A stretch of 64,000 nucleotides of DNA from Marivirga salinae (GCF_030503855.1 NZ_CP129971.1:2604001-2668000), one strand, 5' to 3'; counted from the first letter of the stretch, positions 1-9,721 are shown. Program-made: numbers and translations. Notes: generated by a model not told the origin, from the letters alone.

Positions 1-2309
1 CCAGCCTGACGAGCTTGGCTTTCTAAATTATTTCTATTTTCATCATCACTTTTTTTGCCAGCTGGATTTAAGTTGGTGGAAAGTGCAATATTTGCTGTTG
101 TAAGTCTACCTATACCTCTACCAGCTTCCCAAGCGTATTGATCAATCCTTCTTTGATATACCTTTTCAGTCCCATTCTCATTTATATTAATACTGTCTAA
201 TACCATTACATAAGGGTCTATTCCAGTTTGAATATTTATGTCTAGTTTTCCATTAAATAGATTAGTTCTGGCATTGATTGAGATTGGTGCTAAGCGGAAA
301 GAATCTGCAATAACATTGTAACTAGTAGAAAATGAAAGGTTGTCAAATATTTTAACTTTAGTCGGCAAATCTGAAGTATCACTTTTCTTTTTTACTTTCA
401 TTTCTACTGTATTGGCCAAGGAGATTCCAATTGTCCCTGATTTACCTCTTCCGGGGCTTCCGTAAACAAAACCTTCATACTTGGAATATATTTTTGTATT
501 GCCCAAAGGATCCGATTGAACTTCTTCGTAGATTCCATATTTTTCATCTCCAAAGTCTGGTCTCCAATTTAAGTTTATTGAAGGGGTCATAATATGGCGA
601 ATAGCCTTAACTGCACCTCTTTTTGGGTAAATTGTTCCATAAAGACGAGTGGTGAAACCTATGCCTGCACTATAGGATGAAGCTCTACTAAACTGATTTA
701 GCGTATCTACCACTACCGTATTAAGAGAATCACTATAGCTATGATTCAATTCTTTCAGATACCAAACTTCATCATAATTAAAGCTTGGACTGGCAGTTAT
801 GAATTTAAGTAAGTTAAAAGAGGTAGATATTGGGATTCTGTGTTGACCTCCGTTTTGTGCTCTTTTCAATAAATAGGGCAGCGTTTCTTGATTAAAAGGA
901 GCAATACTATCTTGAGTTTCACCCACTGTGCCTAAACTATTTGTAATTCTGTTAGTGGAAGTGAAATTATAGGAATAATTCATCTTTTGAAGCCAGTCTA
1001 GTCCATTTGCATTAACATTTTTGAACGGATACTGTCTATTCATATTTAAAGCGGCTTCAGGCAAAGTTAAGTTTATATTATTCGTTCTCACATTCTGATC
1101 ATGTCTAGCACTGATAGCATAATTGAAGGGTGTTCCTTGAATTACATTGGAATATGAAACATTTGAATTGAAAGTGGCTGATAATTGTTGTTGGGCATCT
1201 TGGGAAGGGTTGTTGTTGTTAAAATCAGAAGAACCTGCGTTTACGGAGGCAGAAAATCGGCCAGTTCCTTTTGATTCAGGTCTATGCGACCATTGAATCC
1301 AAAAATCTTTTTGAACAGAAGAGTCAGCTTCCGTTTCACCACCATTTTGTTGACTAAATCTTATGTTAAGATTTCCATTGTAGCTATATCTCTTTTTGTA
1401 ATTGGAAGCAACTGATAATCCGTAACTTCCTTTTGAATAAATCTCCCCTCGAAGGGCCATGTCTGCATATTCATTTATCGCCCAATAGTAACCACCATCT
1501 CTTAAGAAAAACCCTCTTCTATTTTCTTCACCATAAGTGGGAAATAAAATTCCGGATGTTTTATTATTAGGCATAGGAAACATCCCAAAAGGAAATAAAA
1601 ATGGGGTTGGTAATTCGGTGATTTCTAAATTAAAAGGACCAGCTAAAATCTTATCTCCAGGAATTAGTTTGATTTTATTTGCTGCAATACCAAAATGTGG
1701 ATGTTCTAAATTACAAGTAGTATATAAAGCATGGTCGCTGAACATTTCATCCTTTTCATTCTTCTTTGTCCAGTTAGAATGCATAAAGGCCTCACCTTGC
1801 TGAGTAACCACACCTTTGATAATTGCTTTCTTGGAGTCAAAATTATACGTAATTTTTTCCGTTTGATATACTTGGCCTTTATCTGTGAACACAGGTTCCC
1901 CAGTCATTTCACCAGTGCTGTCTGCTAAACCACTTGCATCTAATACTTTTGTATTGTAATTGACTTTTATTTTATCTGCTTCTAGTTGTATGTCTCCATA
2001 ATCAACATGAGCATTTTTATACATAATAATATCCTGAGTTTTCAAGTTAAAGTTTAAAGAATCCTTGGCATTGTAATTGACAGTGGTTTCAATATCACCT
2101 TTCTTTTTAGCTTTTACAGTGTCTGTAGCTGCTGTTGAGGTAGAATCAGAAAGGATGGATGAAGTAGAATCAGTAAGAAATTGAGTAGAATCTGTTTTGA
2201 TTGAATTATTAATAATGGAATCAGAATTCTGAATTACAGAATCAGCTTCTTGAGCAAAACCTAAAAATGGTGCAACAATTATGAAAATACTTAATATATA
2301 CCGCCTCAA
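1..2309 (-). CDS. lptD: LptD-like LPS assembly outer-membrane protein, 3' part cut by window edge
   Basis: The frame is open on the minus strand from a TTG at 2309 to the window edge, so the C-terminus is missing. The first 20 residues (RRYILSIF... ending in GFAQE) form a signal peptide, then a Ser/Thr/Asp-rich linker, an OstA/LptA-like segment (about residues 65-200) and a long beta-barrel with alternating aromatic strands. The family places LPS in the outer leaflet. It sits divergent to an amidase and an MCE gene, an envelope-biogenesis neighbourhood common in Bacteroidota. The TTG start is chosen because it begins the signal peptide; no ATG fits. Confidence 0.8.
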   Translation of the reverse strand, partial: MRRYILSIFIIVAPFLGFAQEADSVIQNSDSIINNSIKTDSTQFLTDSTSSILSDSTSTAATDTVKAKKKGDIETTVNYNAKDSLNFNLKTQDIIMYKNAHVDYGDIQLEADKIKVNYNTKVLDASGLADSTGEMTGEPVFTDKGQVYQTEKITYNFDSKKAIIKGVVTQQGEAFMHSNWTKKNEKDEMFSDHALYTTCNLEHPHFGIAANKIKLIPGDKILAGPFNLEITELPTPFLFPFGMFPMPNNKTSGILFPTYGEENRRGFFLRDGGYYWAINEYADMALRGEIYSKGSYGLSVASNYKKRYSYNGNLNIRFSQQNGGETEADSSVQKDFWIQWSHRPESKGTGRFSASVNAGSSDFNNNNPSQDAQQQLSATFNSNVSYSNVIQGTPFNYAISARHDQNVRTNNINLTLPEAALNMNRQYPFKNVNANGLDWLQKMNYSYNFTSTNRITNSLGTVGETQDSIAPFNQETLPYLLKRAQNGGQHRIPISTSFNLLKFITASPSFNYDEVWYLKELNHSYSDSLNTVVVDTLNQFSRASSYSAGIGFTTRLYGTIYPKRGAVKAIRHIMTPSINLNWRPDFGDEKYGIYEEVQSDPLGNTKIYSKYEGFVYGSPGRGKSGTIGISLANTVEMKVKKKSDTSDLPTKVKIFDNLSFSTSYNVIADSFRLAPISINARTNLFNGKLDINIQTGIDPYVMVLDSININENGTEKVYQRRIDQYAWEAGRGIGRLTTANIALSTNLNPAGKKSDDENRNNLESQARQA

Positions 2310-2372
2310 ATTATTCTGTGGATTTTTCCGATTTGATGAAATTTTGCAATCTTTGTGTAAAATTATACTTTT

Positions 2373-2380
2373 CAAATTTA
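2373..2380 (-). promoter_or_regulatory. -7 element of the lptD promoter
   Basis: Reading leftward the sequence is TAAATTTG, an exact match to the Bacteroidota -7 consensus TAnnTTTG, about 64 bp before the TTG start of lptD. It lies in the 85-bp gap between two divergent genes. The -33 element is not clear. Confidence 0.45.
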
Positions 2381-2394
2381 ACAACCGAAAGATT

Positions 2395-3180
2395 GTGAAA
2401 AATATTACCATCCTTTTTACACTTACATTTTTGATGGTCCTTGGCTCATTCACAAATCTTAACAAACCCTCATATAAAATTGATAAGGTTGTGATTGATG
2501 CTGGACATGGCGGCAAAGATAGTGGAACTAGAGGCGTAATGTCAAAGGAAAAAGACATAGCTTTAGAAATTGCTTTAGAATTAGGTGAAATCATTAAAGA
2601 ATATTTGCCTGATGTTGAAGTCATTTACACTAGAACTGATGATAATTTTATTGAGCTTGATGAACGTTCAAACATCGCAAACAAAAATGGTGCCGACCTG
2701 TTTGTATCTATTCATTGTAATGCTGTAGATTATAGTGATAAAGTTCATGGTACTGAAACATGGATAATGGGTCTACATAAATCTGAAAGCAACTTAAATG
2801 TAGCGAAAAGAGAAAATTCCGTTATATTGATGGAGGAGAATTATGAAGAAAAATATGAAGGCTTTGATCCTAATGATCCGGCATCTCATATTCTTTTTTC
2901 ATTGTATCAGAATGCATATTTATCAAATAGTTTAAAGTTAGCCGAAAAGGTTGAGTATCAATTTGATAAGAGAGTGGGTCGTCATAGTAGAGGAGTGAAA
3001 CAAGCTGGATTTGTAGTCTTATTCAAGAGCTCAATGCCTAGCGTATTAATTGAAACAGGCTTCTTAAGTAATCCGAAAGAAGAAAGATATTTGAACGATG
3101 AGCTCGGTCAAACGTATATAGCATCTGGTATCTTCCGTGCTGTGCGGGATTACAAAGTAGAAATTGAATCAATGAACTAA
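2395..3180 (+). CDS. N-acetylmuramoyl-L-alanine amidase (Amidase_3)
   Basis: Cleaves the bond between MurNAc and L-Ala in peptidoglycan, in the periplasm. The motif VVIDAGHGGKDSGTRG near residue 40 supplies the first zinc histidine. SIHCNA supplies the second, and VLIETGFLSNPKEE near the end is the conserved Glu motif. The frame is open from 2281, but the GTG at 2395 starts a clean signal/anchor (KNITILFTLTFLMVLGSF), giving 261 residues. The longer start would overlap the divergent lptD start. The gene is followed 12 bp later by the MCE gene, so an envelope operon is likely. Confidence 0.85.
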   Translation: MKNITILFTLTFLMVLGSFTNLNKPSYKIDKVVIDAGHGGKDSGTRGVMSKEKDIALEIALELGEIIKEYLPDVEVIYTRTDDNFIELDERSNIANKNGADLFVSIHCNAVDYSDKVHGTETWIMGLHKSESNLNVAKRENSVILMEENYEEKYEGFDPNDPASHILFSLYQNAYLSNSLKLAEKVEYQFDKRVGRHSRGVKQAGFVVLFKSSMPSVLIETGFLSNPKEERYLNDELGQTYIASGIFRAVRDYKVEIESMN

Positions 3181-3192
3181 AATTATACAACT

Positions 3193-4128
3193 TTGAAAAT
3201 AGCTAAAGAAATTAAAGTTGCCGCCTTGGCAATAGTATCAATCGTAATATTTTATTTTGGATTTAACTTTTTAAAGGGAATAGATTTTTTCAATCCTTCC
3301 AACGAATATTATGCTGTTTATGATCAAGTGAATGGTTTAACAGCTTCTAACCCTGTGCTTTTAAGCGGGTTATCCGTAGGGCGAGTAAGTAAAATTGAAA
3401 TTCTCCAAGAAGAGGATAATAGATTGAAAGTTTATTTTGAAGTAAGGGAGGATATTACACTAGGTGAAGAGTCTGTTGCTCTACTGGCCTCTGATATTTT
3501 AGGTTCTCAAACCATAGTAATACAAAGAAATAAAGTGACAAATCCTTTGCCAGAAGGAAGTGAGATCAAAGGGGATATTGAGCCATCTTTAACCGCCCAA
3601 ATTCAAGAACAGGCTTATCCTGTTTTGAAAACCGTGGATTCAGTTGGTCAACATTTAAATGCTATTTTAGCTAACATCTCTAAAAATGAAGAAGCTATTC
3701 AAAATATAATGCTGAATGTTGAAGTAACTACTAAAAACTTAGCGAAGATATCAGAAAAGCAAGCAACAATTAATGCTGTTATAGATGACTTTAAGAAAAT
3801 CTCATCAACATTAGCGGATGAAAAGGATGGACTGAAAGCTTTACTCCAAAAAACAAATGGAATTGCTGATTCAGTAAATGCATTGGAGCTAGCAAGAGTA
3901 GTTAATAGGTTAGATACTACACTAATTACCATCAATAGTACGGTAGCTGCAATGCAAGATGGAGAAGGAACAGTTGATAAATTACTCAATGATGATTCTT
4001 TATATACAAATTTGAATCAAACGCTAGTTGATTTGGATGCCCTTCTAATAGATATGAAAGATCAACCTAAAAAGTATGTCCACTTCTCATTATTCGGAAG
4101 AAAGGACAAGGACATAAAAAAGAAATAA
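3193..4128 (+). CDS. MlaD/MCE-domain lipid-transport protein
   Basis: A 311-residue protein with one N-terminal membrane helix (about residues 8-28), then an MCE/MlaD domain (YYAVYDQVNGLTASNPVLLSG...) and a long helical tail. In this family a membrane-anchored MCE ring carries lipids between inner and outer membranes as part of an ABC system. The start is a TTG at 3193, 12 bp after the amidase stop, so the two genes are probably co-transcribed. The ATPase and permease partners are not in this window. Confidence 0.85.
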   Translation: MKIAKEIKVAALAIVSIVIFYFGFNFLKGIDFFNPSNEYYAVYDQVNGLTASNPVLLSGLSVGRVSKIEILQEEDNRLKVYFEVREDITLGEESVALLASDILGSQTIVIQRNKVTNPLPEGSEIKGDIEPSLTAQIQEQAYPVLKTVDSVGQHLNAILANISKNEEAIQNIMLNVEVTTKNLAKISEKQATINAVIDDFKKISSTLADEKDGLKALLQKTNGIADSVNALELARVVNRLDTTLITINSTVAAMQDGEGTVDKLLNDDSLYTNLNQTLVDLDALLIDMKDQPKKYVHFSLFGRKDKDIKKK

Positions 4129-4171
4129 AGGAAACACTCAATAATTATTAAATATACCAGGAAACGACTCA

Positions 4172-5800
4172 ATGGATATCGCATTTAATAAAAACGAAGA
4201 CCTCAATAAACAAGAGGTAGACAAACTAAAACACAAGCTAGAAAAAGTATACTTAGGTGGAGGCGAGAAAAAAATTGCTTCCCAACACGAAAAAGGTAAG
4301 TTAACTGCTAGGGAACGCATTGATTATTTGGTAGATGATGGCTCTGAATTCTTAGAGGTTGGTGCCTTTGCTGCTGATGGAATGTATGAAGATGTTGGGG
4401 GATGTCCTTCGGCCGGAGTAGTTACCGGAATAGGTTATGTGGAAGGAATGCAAGTGATGATAGTAGCTAATGATGCTACTGTTAAAGCTGGAGCATGGTT
4501 TCCAATGACAGCCAAAAAGAATTTAAGAGCACAAGAAATAGCTATGGAAAATCGCTTGCCAGTTATCTATTTGGTAGATAGTGCAGGAGTTTTCTTACCA
4601 ATGCAAAACGAAATTTTCCCAGATAAAGAACATTTCGGACGACAGTTTAGAAATAATGCTAAAATGTCTTCTATGGGGATTATTCAAGTAGCAGCCATTA
4701 TGGGTAGTTGTGTAGCTGGTGGTGCTTATTTGCCTATCATGGCTGACGAAGCTATGATAGTGAACAAAACTGGCTCCATATTTTTAGCAGGTTCTTATCT
4801 AGTAAAAGCGGCCATTGGTGAAAGTATAGATAATGAAACATTAGGTGGAGCCAGCACACATTGTGAAATCTCAGGTGTTACCGATAATAAACACGAAACA
4901 GATCAGGACTGCTTAGATGATATCCGTAGAATTTTCAACAAAATCGGAAGTTTCGAAAAAGCAGGATTTAATAGAGAAGAACCAGCAGCTCCAGCCAAAG
5001 ATGAAAAGGAAATTTATGGTATCCTTCCTAACGATAGAGTAAAACCTTACGATACTAAGGATATCATCGAAAGATTGGTTGATAATTCAGAATTTGATGA
5101 ATATAAAGCGCTTTATGGAAAATCAATTATTTGTGGAACAGCCAGAATTGATGGTTGGGCCGTAGGGATTGTAGCCAATCAAAGGAAGGTGGTAAAAACC
5201 AAAAAAGGTGAAATGCAGATGGGAGGAGTGATTTATTCTGATTCTGCAGATAAATCTGCACGTTTTATCATGAACTGCAATCAACGCAAAATCCCTTTGG
5301 TATTCCTTCAGGATGTAAGTGGTTTTATGATTGGAAGTAAATCTGAGCATGGTGGAATTATAAAAGATGGTGCAAAAATGGTAAATGCCATGGCGAATTC
5401 AGTGGTGCCAAAATTCACTATTGTAATTGGTAATTCCTATGGTGCTGGAAACTACGCTATGTGCGGAAAGGCTTACGATCCTCGTTTGATCTATGCCTGG
5501 CCTACAGCTCAAATCGCAGTTATGAGTGGAGCAGCGGCTGCTAAAACCTTATTACAGATAAAAGTTGCTACTTTGAAAGCAAAAGGTGAAAAAATCTCAG
5601 AAGAAGACCAAGAGAAAATGTTGAAAGACATTACAGATAAATACAATGAGGAATTATCTCCATATTATGCTGCTTCAAGATTATGGGTGGATGGAATTAT
5701 TGATCCTTTAGAAACCCGTAAAGTGATTTCAATGGGAATAGAGGCTGCGGACCATGCGCCTATTGAAAAGCCATTTAATGTTGGAGTAATTCAAACCTAA
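4172..5800 (+). CDS. Acyl-CoA carboxylase beta subunit (carboxyltransferase)
   Basis: A 542-residue carboxyltransferase of the propionyl-/methylcrotonyl-CoA carboxylase family, which transfers CO2 from carboxybiotin to an acyl-CoA. It has the two crotonase-like halves, the oxyanion-hole glycines (GSCVAGGAYLP; GNSYGAGNYAM) and the start LTARERIDYLVDDGSEF. The segment around VFLPMQNEIFPDKEHFGR resembles the methylcrotonyl-CoA (leucine catabolism) branch more than PccB, but the acyl substrate cannot be fixed by eye. No biotin-carrying alpha subunit is adjacent. Confidence 0.9.
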   Translation: MDIAFNKNEDLNKQEVDKLKHKLEKVYLGGGEKKIASQHEKGKLTARERIDYLVDDGSEFLEVGAFAADGMYEDVGGCPSAGVVTGIGYVEGMQVMIVANDATVKAGAWFPMTAKKNLRAQEIAMENRLPVIYLVDSAGVFLPMQNEIFPDKEHFGRQFRNNAKMSSMGIIQVAAIMGSCVAGGAYLPIMADEAMIVNKTGSIFLAGSYLVKAAIGESIDNETLGGASTHCEISGVTDNKHETDQDCLDDIRRIFNKIGSFEKAGFNREEPAAPAKDEKEIYGILPNDRVKPYDTKDIIERLVDNSEFDEYKALYGKSIICGTARIDGWAVGIVANQRKVVKTKKGEMQMGGVIYSDSADKSARFIMNCNQRKIPLVFLQDVSGFMIGSKSEHGGIIKDGAKMVNAMANSVVPKFTIVIGNSYGAGNYAMCGKAYDPRLIYAWPTAQIAVMSGAAAAKTLLQIKVATLKAKGEKISEEDQEKMLKDITDKYNEELSPYYAASRLWVDGIIDPLETRKVISMGIEAADHAPIEKPFNVGVIQT

Positions 5801-5811
5801 ATCACTGAAAA

Positions 5812-6678
5812 TTGGAATTGGATAAAAACGAATTTAAAGCATTAGTTTCCCTTTTGGAGGATGAAGATGAGGAAGTAAATCGTCATGTGGAGGGGAAAAT
5901 AATGTCTTTGGGCAGTGATATTATTCCGTTTTTGGAAGAGCAATGGGAAAATAGCTTTGATCCAAATATTCAACGGAAGATAGAGGATATGATCCATACA
6001 CTTCAGTTTTCTCAATTGAAGGAGAGATTTAGGGCATGGAAAGAAAAAGGAGGAGAAAGCCTTTTGGAAGGTATGTGGCTTATTTCCCTTTATCAATATC
6101 CAGATATTGAACTAAATGATTTAAATAAAGAAATAGAACAGGTCTATTATGATATATGGGTGGAATTACAAGAAGATTTGCATCCTTATGATAAAATCAA
6201 AATTATTAATGGTGCACTCTTTACTAAATTAAAATTCAGAGCGAATACTAAGAATTTTCATTCTCCTAATAATTCATTTTTAAAATCTGTATTGGAAAGC
6301 AAAAAGGGAAATCCTATTTCTCTTTCCGTGGTCTATATGCTGGTTGCAGAAAAACTTGGCTTACCGATTTATGGAGTTAATTTACCTAATCTATTTATTA
6401 TCACTTATAAAAGCGAAGAAGTACAATTTTATGTCAATGCTTTCAACCGTGGATTAATATTCTCTAAAAAAGATATTGACAACTACTTGGCTAACTTAAA
6501 TTTAACTCCCAAGCCAATTTATTATGAACCATGCTCTAATGAAGATATCATCAAAAGAGTATTGAGGAATTTAATAATGGCTTTCGAGAAATTAGGCGAG
6601 CACCACAAATCAGAGGAAGTTAAAGAACTATTAATCGAAGTCTCTGGCGGAATTGATTTTGATGCTTTAGGGCTTTAA
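5812..6678 (+). CDS. SirB1/transglutaminase-core family protein
   Basis: A 288-residue cytoplasmic protein. The N-terminus is HEAT-like (SLLEDEDEEVNRHVEGKI). The middle and C-terminal part (NSFLKSVLESKKGNPISLSVVYMLVAEKLGLPIYGVNLP) is the signature of the SirB1/Transglut_core2 family. The usual catalytic Cys/His pair of transglutaminases is not obvious, as in most SirB1 proteins, and the molecular role is unknown. The TTG start follows the carboxylase stop by 11 bp. Confidence 0.75.
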   Translation: MELDKNEFKALVSLLEDEDEEVNRHVEGKIMSLGSDIIPFLEEQWENSFDPNIQRKIEDMIHTLQFSQLKERFRAWKEKGGESLLEGMWLISLYQYPDIELNDLNKEIEQVYYDIWVELQEDLHPYDKIKIINGALFTKLKFRANTKNFHSPNNSFLKSVLESKKGNPISLSVVYMLVAEKLGLPIYGVNLPNLFIITYKSEEVQFYVNAFNRGLIFSKKDIDNYLANLNLTPKPIYYEPCSNEDIIKRVLRNLIMAFEKLGEHHKSEEVKELLIEVSGGIDFDALGL

Positions 6679-6709
6679 ATTTCCACTCATAATTTAATTG
6701 AATTAGCTA

Positions 6710-6781
6710 TTCTAACGCTTGCCTGTGGCTAGTGATGGCTTCTTTGTGCTGGCACAAGATAACTACTAGCCTACGTTAGGA
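6710..6781. repeat. Solitary attC-like imperfect hairpin
   Basis: The stretch begins TTCTAAC and ends GTTAGGA. Inside are paired GGCTAGT/ACTAGCC arms and a tip TTTGTGC-TG-GCACAAG. It resembles the AAC...GTT palindromes of the 39-58 kb cassette array, but stands alone between two core genes. It could be a lone integron site, a MITE or a terminator-like repeat. Confidence 0.4.
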
Positions 6782-6828
6782 TTAATATGTAGTATTTCAT
6801 AGCTAAAGTCTGCCAGAGGCAGTAGTAA

Positions 6829-6855
6829 TTTCCGCTAGCAGGAGGTTAGCGGAAA
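6829..6855. repeat. Perfect 9-bp hairpin
   Basis: TTTCCGCTA and TAGCGGAAA flank a 9-nt loop, between two convergent genes. There is no clean T-tract, so a terminator role is possible but unproven. Confidence 0.4.
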
Positions 6856-6909
6856 GGAAAAGCATAAATTTTCAATGTAAAAACTTAGCGTCTTAGCGAA
6901 ATAATTTCA

Positions 6910-7545
6910 TCAAGTCAAATTCAAACAAATAAAATACTCTTCTAGCACATAAAAAGCCAGTTGATAGCTTTGTTTGAAATTTTCTTTTTGAATTTCACCC
7001 GTCATTAACGTCCACTCTTTATTTGCTGGTTTAACACTCAGATGTTGCCTAAAATCCAGTTCTCTCTTCATATAAAGCTTATACAAAACTTCCTTGGCAG
7101 ACCAAACTTTAGAAAAATAAACAAGATTATCTTGGCAATAGGCCATTTCTTCTTCGGTATAAAGCCTAGGAGCAACCTTTGCCATTTTAGCATTTGGCTT
7201 TTCAATGTCAATGCCCACATCTAATTTATATCCGGTGGTCAAGGCAATATAATTCTCAGTATGAGATAGCGAGATGTCATATTCTGAATCAGGGATTTGT
7301 GGTTTTCCATATTCATTTCTGAAAATGGGTTGGTCAGATATTTTTAGCTCATGTAAAACTGTTTTGCAAAGCATTCTGCCCGCCATAAATTCCAATTTCT
7401 TTTCAGGATGAGTCGTTTCCAATAGAATTTTTTCATCAATTAGGCTTAATTGGACATTTTTGAGGTAGAATTCCAAATCCTCTTCAATTTTCCAAACAGC
7501 CAAATGAATATTCTCGTTGATTTGATTTATGTATTCTAATGCCAT
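6910..7545 (-). CDS. 4'-phosphopantetheinyl transferase superfamily protein
   Basis: A 211-residue Sfp-type enzyme that would move phosphopantetheine from CoA to a Ser of a carrier protein. The diagnostic motifs are VGIDIEK (metal-binding Asp/Glu, about residue 112) and KVWSAKEVLYKLY (about residue 145), with SLSHTENYIAL upstream. The length suits the single-chain pseudodimeric Sfp class. It is divergent from the WD40 gene with only 16 bp between the starts. The carrier protein it serves is not visible. Confidence 0.85.
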   Translation of the reverse strand: MALEYINQINENIHLAVWKIEEDLEFYLKNVQLSLIDEKILLETTHPEKKLEFMAGRMLCKTVLHELKISDQPIFRNEYGKPQIPDSEYDISLSHTENYIALTTGYKLDVGIDIEKPNAKMAKVAPRLYTEEEMAYCQDNLVYFSKVWSAKEVLYKLYMKRELDFRQHLSVKPANKEWTLMTGEIQKENFKQSYQLAFYVLEEYFICLNLT

Positions 7546-7561
7546 CGCTTAACTTTACAAT

Positions 7562-8485
7562 ATGCCTAAAATTAATATAGAAAAAATTCAAAGCCTAACC
7601 GGACACAAAGATTGCTTATATGTAGTGGAACCTGCAAGCGAAAGTCACCTCTTTTTTTCAGCTGGTGGGGATGGAATTGTTGCACTCTGGGATTTGAAAG
7701 ATCCTGAATTGGGAACTATGGTGGCTAAAGTACAGAATTCTGTTTATGCACTGCACTATTTAAAGGAAAATAACCAATTGATTGTAGGGCATAATTATGA
7801 GGGCATCCATCTGGTAGATGTAGCTGAAAAGCAAGAACTAAAATCCGCTAAAATTACGGATAGTGCTATTTTTGATATAAAGGTAGTCGAGAATATTATT
7901 TTAACCGCCTGCGCAGATGGGCAATTGATTTTATCTGATTTAAAGGATTTAAGCACTATAGCCAAATTGCAATTAAGCGATAAAAGTGCTCGGACTATTG
8001 CGGTTCACCCAGATGGAAAAGAAGTTGCTATAGGTTTTAGTGATAATACAATTAAAATACTTTCTACCTCCGACTGGCGTTTAAGAAAAGAGATCAAGGC
8101 GCATGATAATTCAGTTTTCACACTGCAATATTCATTTGATGGAAAAGTTTTGTTGAGCTCAGGCAGGGATGCACATTTAAAAATATGGGATGTAAAAAGT
8201 GATTATCTTCTATTGGAAACCATAGTAGCGCATATGTATGCCATTAATAATATCAGTTTTAGGCCGGATGGGAAGTATTTTGCCACTTGTAGTATGGATA
8301 AAAGTATAAAGATATGGGATGCACAATCTTTTAGATTATTGAAAGTAATTGATAAAGCTCGGCATGCAGGTCATGCAACTTCCGTCAATAAATTACTCTG
8401 GACGGATTATGAGGATAGATTGGTGAGCGCAAGTGATGACCATACTTTATCAATTTGGGACATTCAAATGCATAATAAAAAATAA
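7562..8485 (+). CDS. WD40-repeat beta-propeller protein
   Basis: A 307-residue cytoplasmic protein made of about seven WD repeats. Examples are AGGDGIVALWDLKD, SGRDAHLKIWDVKS, CSMDKSIKIWDAQS and SASDDHTLSIWDIQ. There is no signal peptide and no extra domain. Such propellers are interaction scaffolds; the partner is unknown. The DivIVA-like gene starts about 97 bp downstream. Confidence 0.85.
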   Translation: MPKINIEKIQSLTGHKDCLYVVEPASESHLFFSAGGDGIVALWDLKDPELGTMVAKVQNSVYALHYLKENNQLIVGHNYEGIHLVDVAEKQELKSAKITDSAIFDIKVVENIILTACADGQLILSDLKDLSTIAKLQLSDKSARTIAVHPDGKEVAIGFSDNTIKILSTSDWRLRKEIKAHDNSVFTLQYSFDGKVLLSSGRDAHLKIWDVKSDYLLLETIVAHMYAINNISFRPDGKYFATCSMDKSIKIWDAQSFRLLKVIDKARHAGHATSVNKLLWTDYEDRLVSASDDHTLSIWDIQMHNKK

Positions 8486-8582
8486 GGCTGTATATTTATA
8501 TCTTGAAAAAGTGAAATACTTTTCTTAGCATTAAGACAATTCCCGGTCAGATGCGTTATATAATTAAACAATTTACGATAAA

Positions 8583-9335
8583 ATGAAAATTACTCCTTTA
8601 GAAATACGACAAAAAGAATTTGAAAAAGGCTTTAGGGGCTACGATAAGGATGATGTCAAGGCTTTTCTGGCTTCCCTTTCACAAGAGTGGGAGCGGGAAA
8701 TGGATATGCAAAAGGAGATAAAATTGAAACTGGAAGCAGCTGAAAAGGAAGTTGATAAGCTTCGTCAGGTAGAAAGTTCGCTTTATAAAACCTTAAAAAC
8801 TGCAGAAGATACCGGTGCCAATGTAATTACGCAAGCCAATAGAACTGCTGAATTACATTTAAAGGAAACTCAAATGAAAGCAGATAAATTATTGTCTGAT
8901 GCACAACAAAGAGCTAAAGACATAGTGGAAGATGCCAATCATAAAGCTCAAACCATTTTAGAAGAAATGGAAGATGAGTTGAAAGAAGTAGCGGATGGAT
9001 TCAAACAATTGGAAAATCATCGTGATAATGTAGCGGAGGAGCTTAAAAATTTAAGTACCGGCTTAAATGATAAAGTGAAGAAGATTGAAGATCGCATGCA
9101 GCATGTGGACATTGAAACTCACCTAAAAAGAGCTAGAAAAGCAGTTAAGAAAATCCAGAATGCAGATGGCTATGAATTGGAGGAGCTTAAATCTAAGCCC
9201 ATAGAGCATGAGGCTGCAAAACCACCTAAAGCAGAAAGCACTCCTAAGCAGGAAGAGCCAGCTAAAGAAAAAAAGAATAAAAAAGAGGATGGGGGAGAAG
9301 ACACATCTTTCTTTGATGAGATAACTGCGGATTAA
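8583..9335 (+). CDS. DivIVA-domain coiled-coil protein
   Basis: A 250-residue protein. Residues 1-35 (MKITPLEIRQKEFEKGFRGYDKDDVKAFL) are the DivIVA/GpsB N-terminal membrane-curvature signature. A long coiled coil follows to about residue 200, then an acidic/lysine-rich disordered tail ending DTSFFDEITAD. The family marks poles or septa in Gram-positives; in Bacteroidota its job is less clear. It is followed 20 bp later by folB. Confidence 0.85.
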   Translation: MKITPLEIRQKEFEKGFRGYDKDDVKAFLASLSQEWEREMDMQKEIKLKLEAAEKEVDKLRQVESSLYKTLKTAEDTGANVITQANRTAELHLKETQMKADKLLSDAQQRAKDIVEDANHKAQTILEEMEDELKEVADGFKQLENHRDNVAEELKNLSTGLNDKVKKIEDRMQHVDIETHLKRARKAVKKIQNADGYELEELKSKPIEHEAAKPPKAESTPKQEEPAKEKKNKKEDGGEDTSFFDEITAD

Positions 9336-9355
9336 AAATTTTCAATAAGCATTTT

Positions 9356-9721
9356 ATGAAGGGAAAAGTAGCATTGTCCGGAATGGCATTTTATGGCTAT
9401 CACGGTTATTATGTGGAGGAAAATAAACTAGGAAATCATTATACAGTTGATTTAGTGGTGGAAACCGAATTTGAACGTATGGATGATAATCTGGAAAGCA
9501 CGTTAAATTATGAGAACTTGTACAAAACTACCGATGAGGTAATGAAAAAGCCCCTTAAATTATTAGAAACCCTGGCCTTTCATATTGGAAAGAAGATCCT
9601 GACCGAAAATAAATCTGCTTTAAAAGTATTGGTTCGTGTGAATAAAATGCAGCCTCCTATTGGGGCTTTGTGTGAGAAGGCTTATGTGGAATTAGAGGTG
9701 GATAGGGAAGATATTTTTTAA
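9356..9721 (+). CDS. folB: Dihydroneopterin aldolase
   Basis: A 121-residue FolB that converts 7,8-dihydroneopterin to 6-hydroxymethyl-dihydropterin and glycolaldehyde in folate synthesis. The motif FYGYHGYYVEENKLG near residue 12 and the central LNYENLY match the family, and the length is typical. It is the last gene of the apparent WD40-divIVA-folB run; a strong hairpin follows within 50 bp. Confidence 0.85.
   Translation: MKGKVALSGMAFYGYHGYYVEENKLGNHYTVDLVVETEFERMDDNLESTLNYENLYKTTDEVMKKPLKLLETLAFHIGKKILTENKSALKVLVRVNKMQPPIGALCEKAYVELEVDREDIF

Noticed and set aside
1537..1928. Plus-strand open frames opposite lptD
   Set aside because: They are antisense shadows of a gene with a clear signal peptide and OstA/barrel sequence; no start or protein-like composition supports them.
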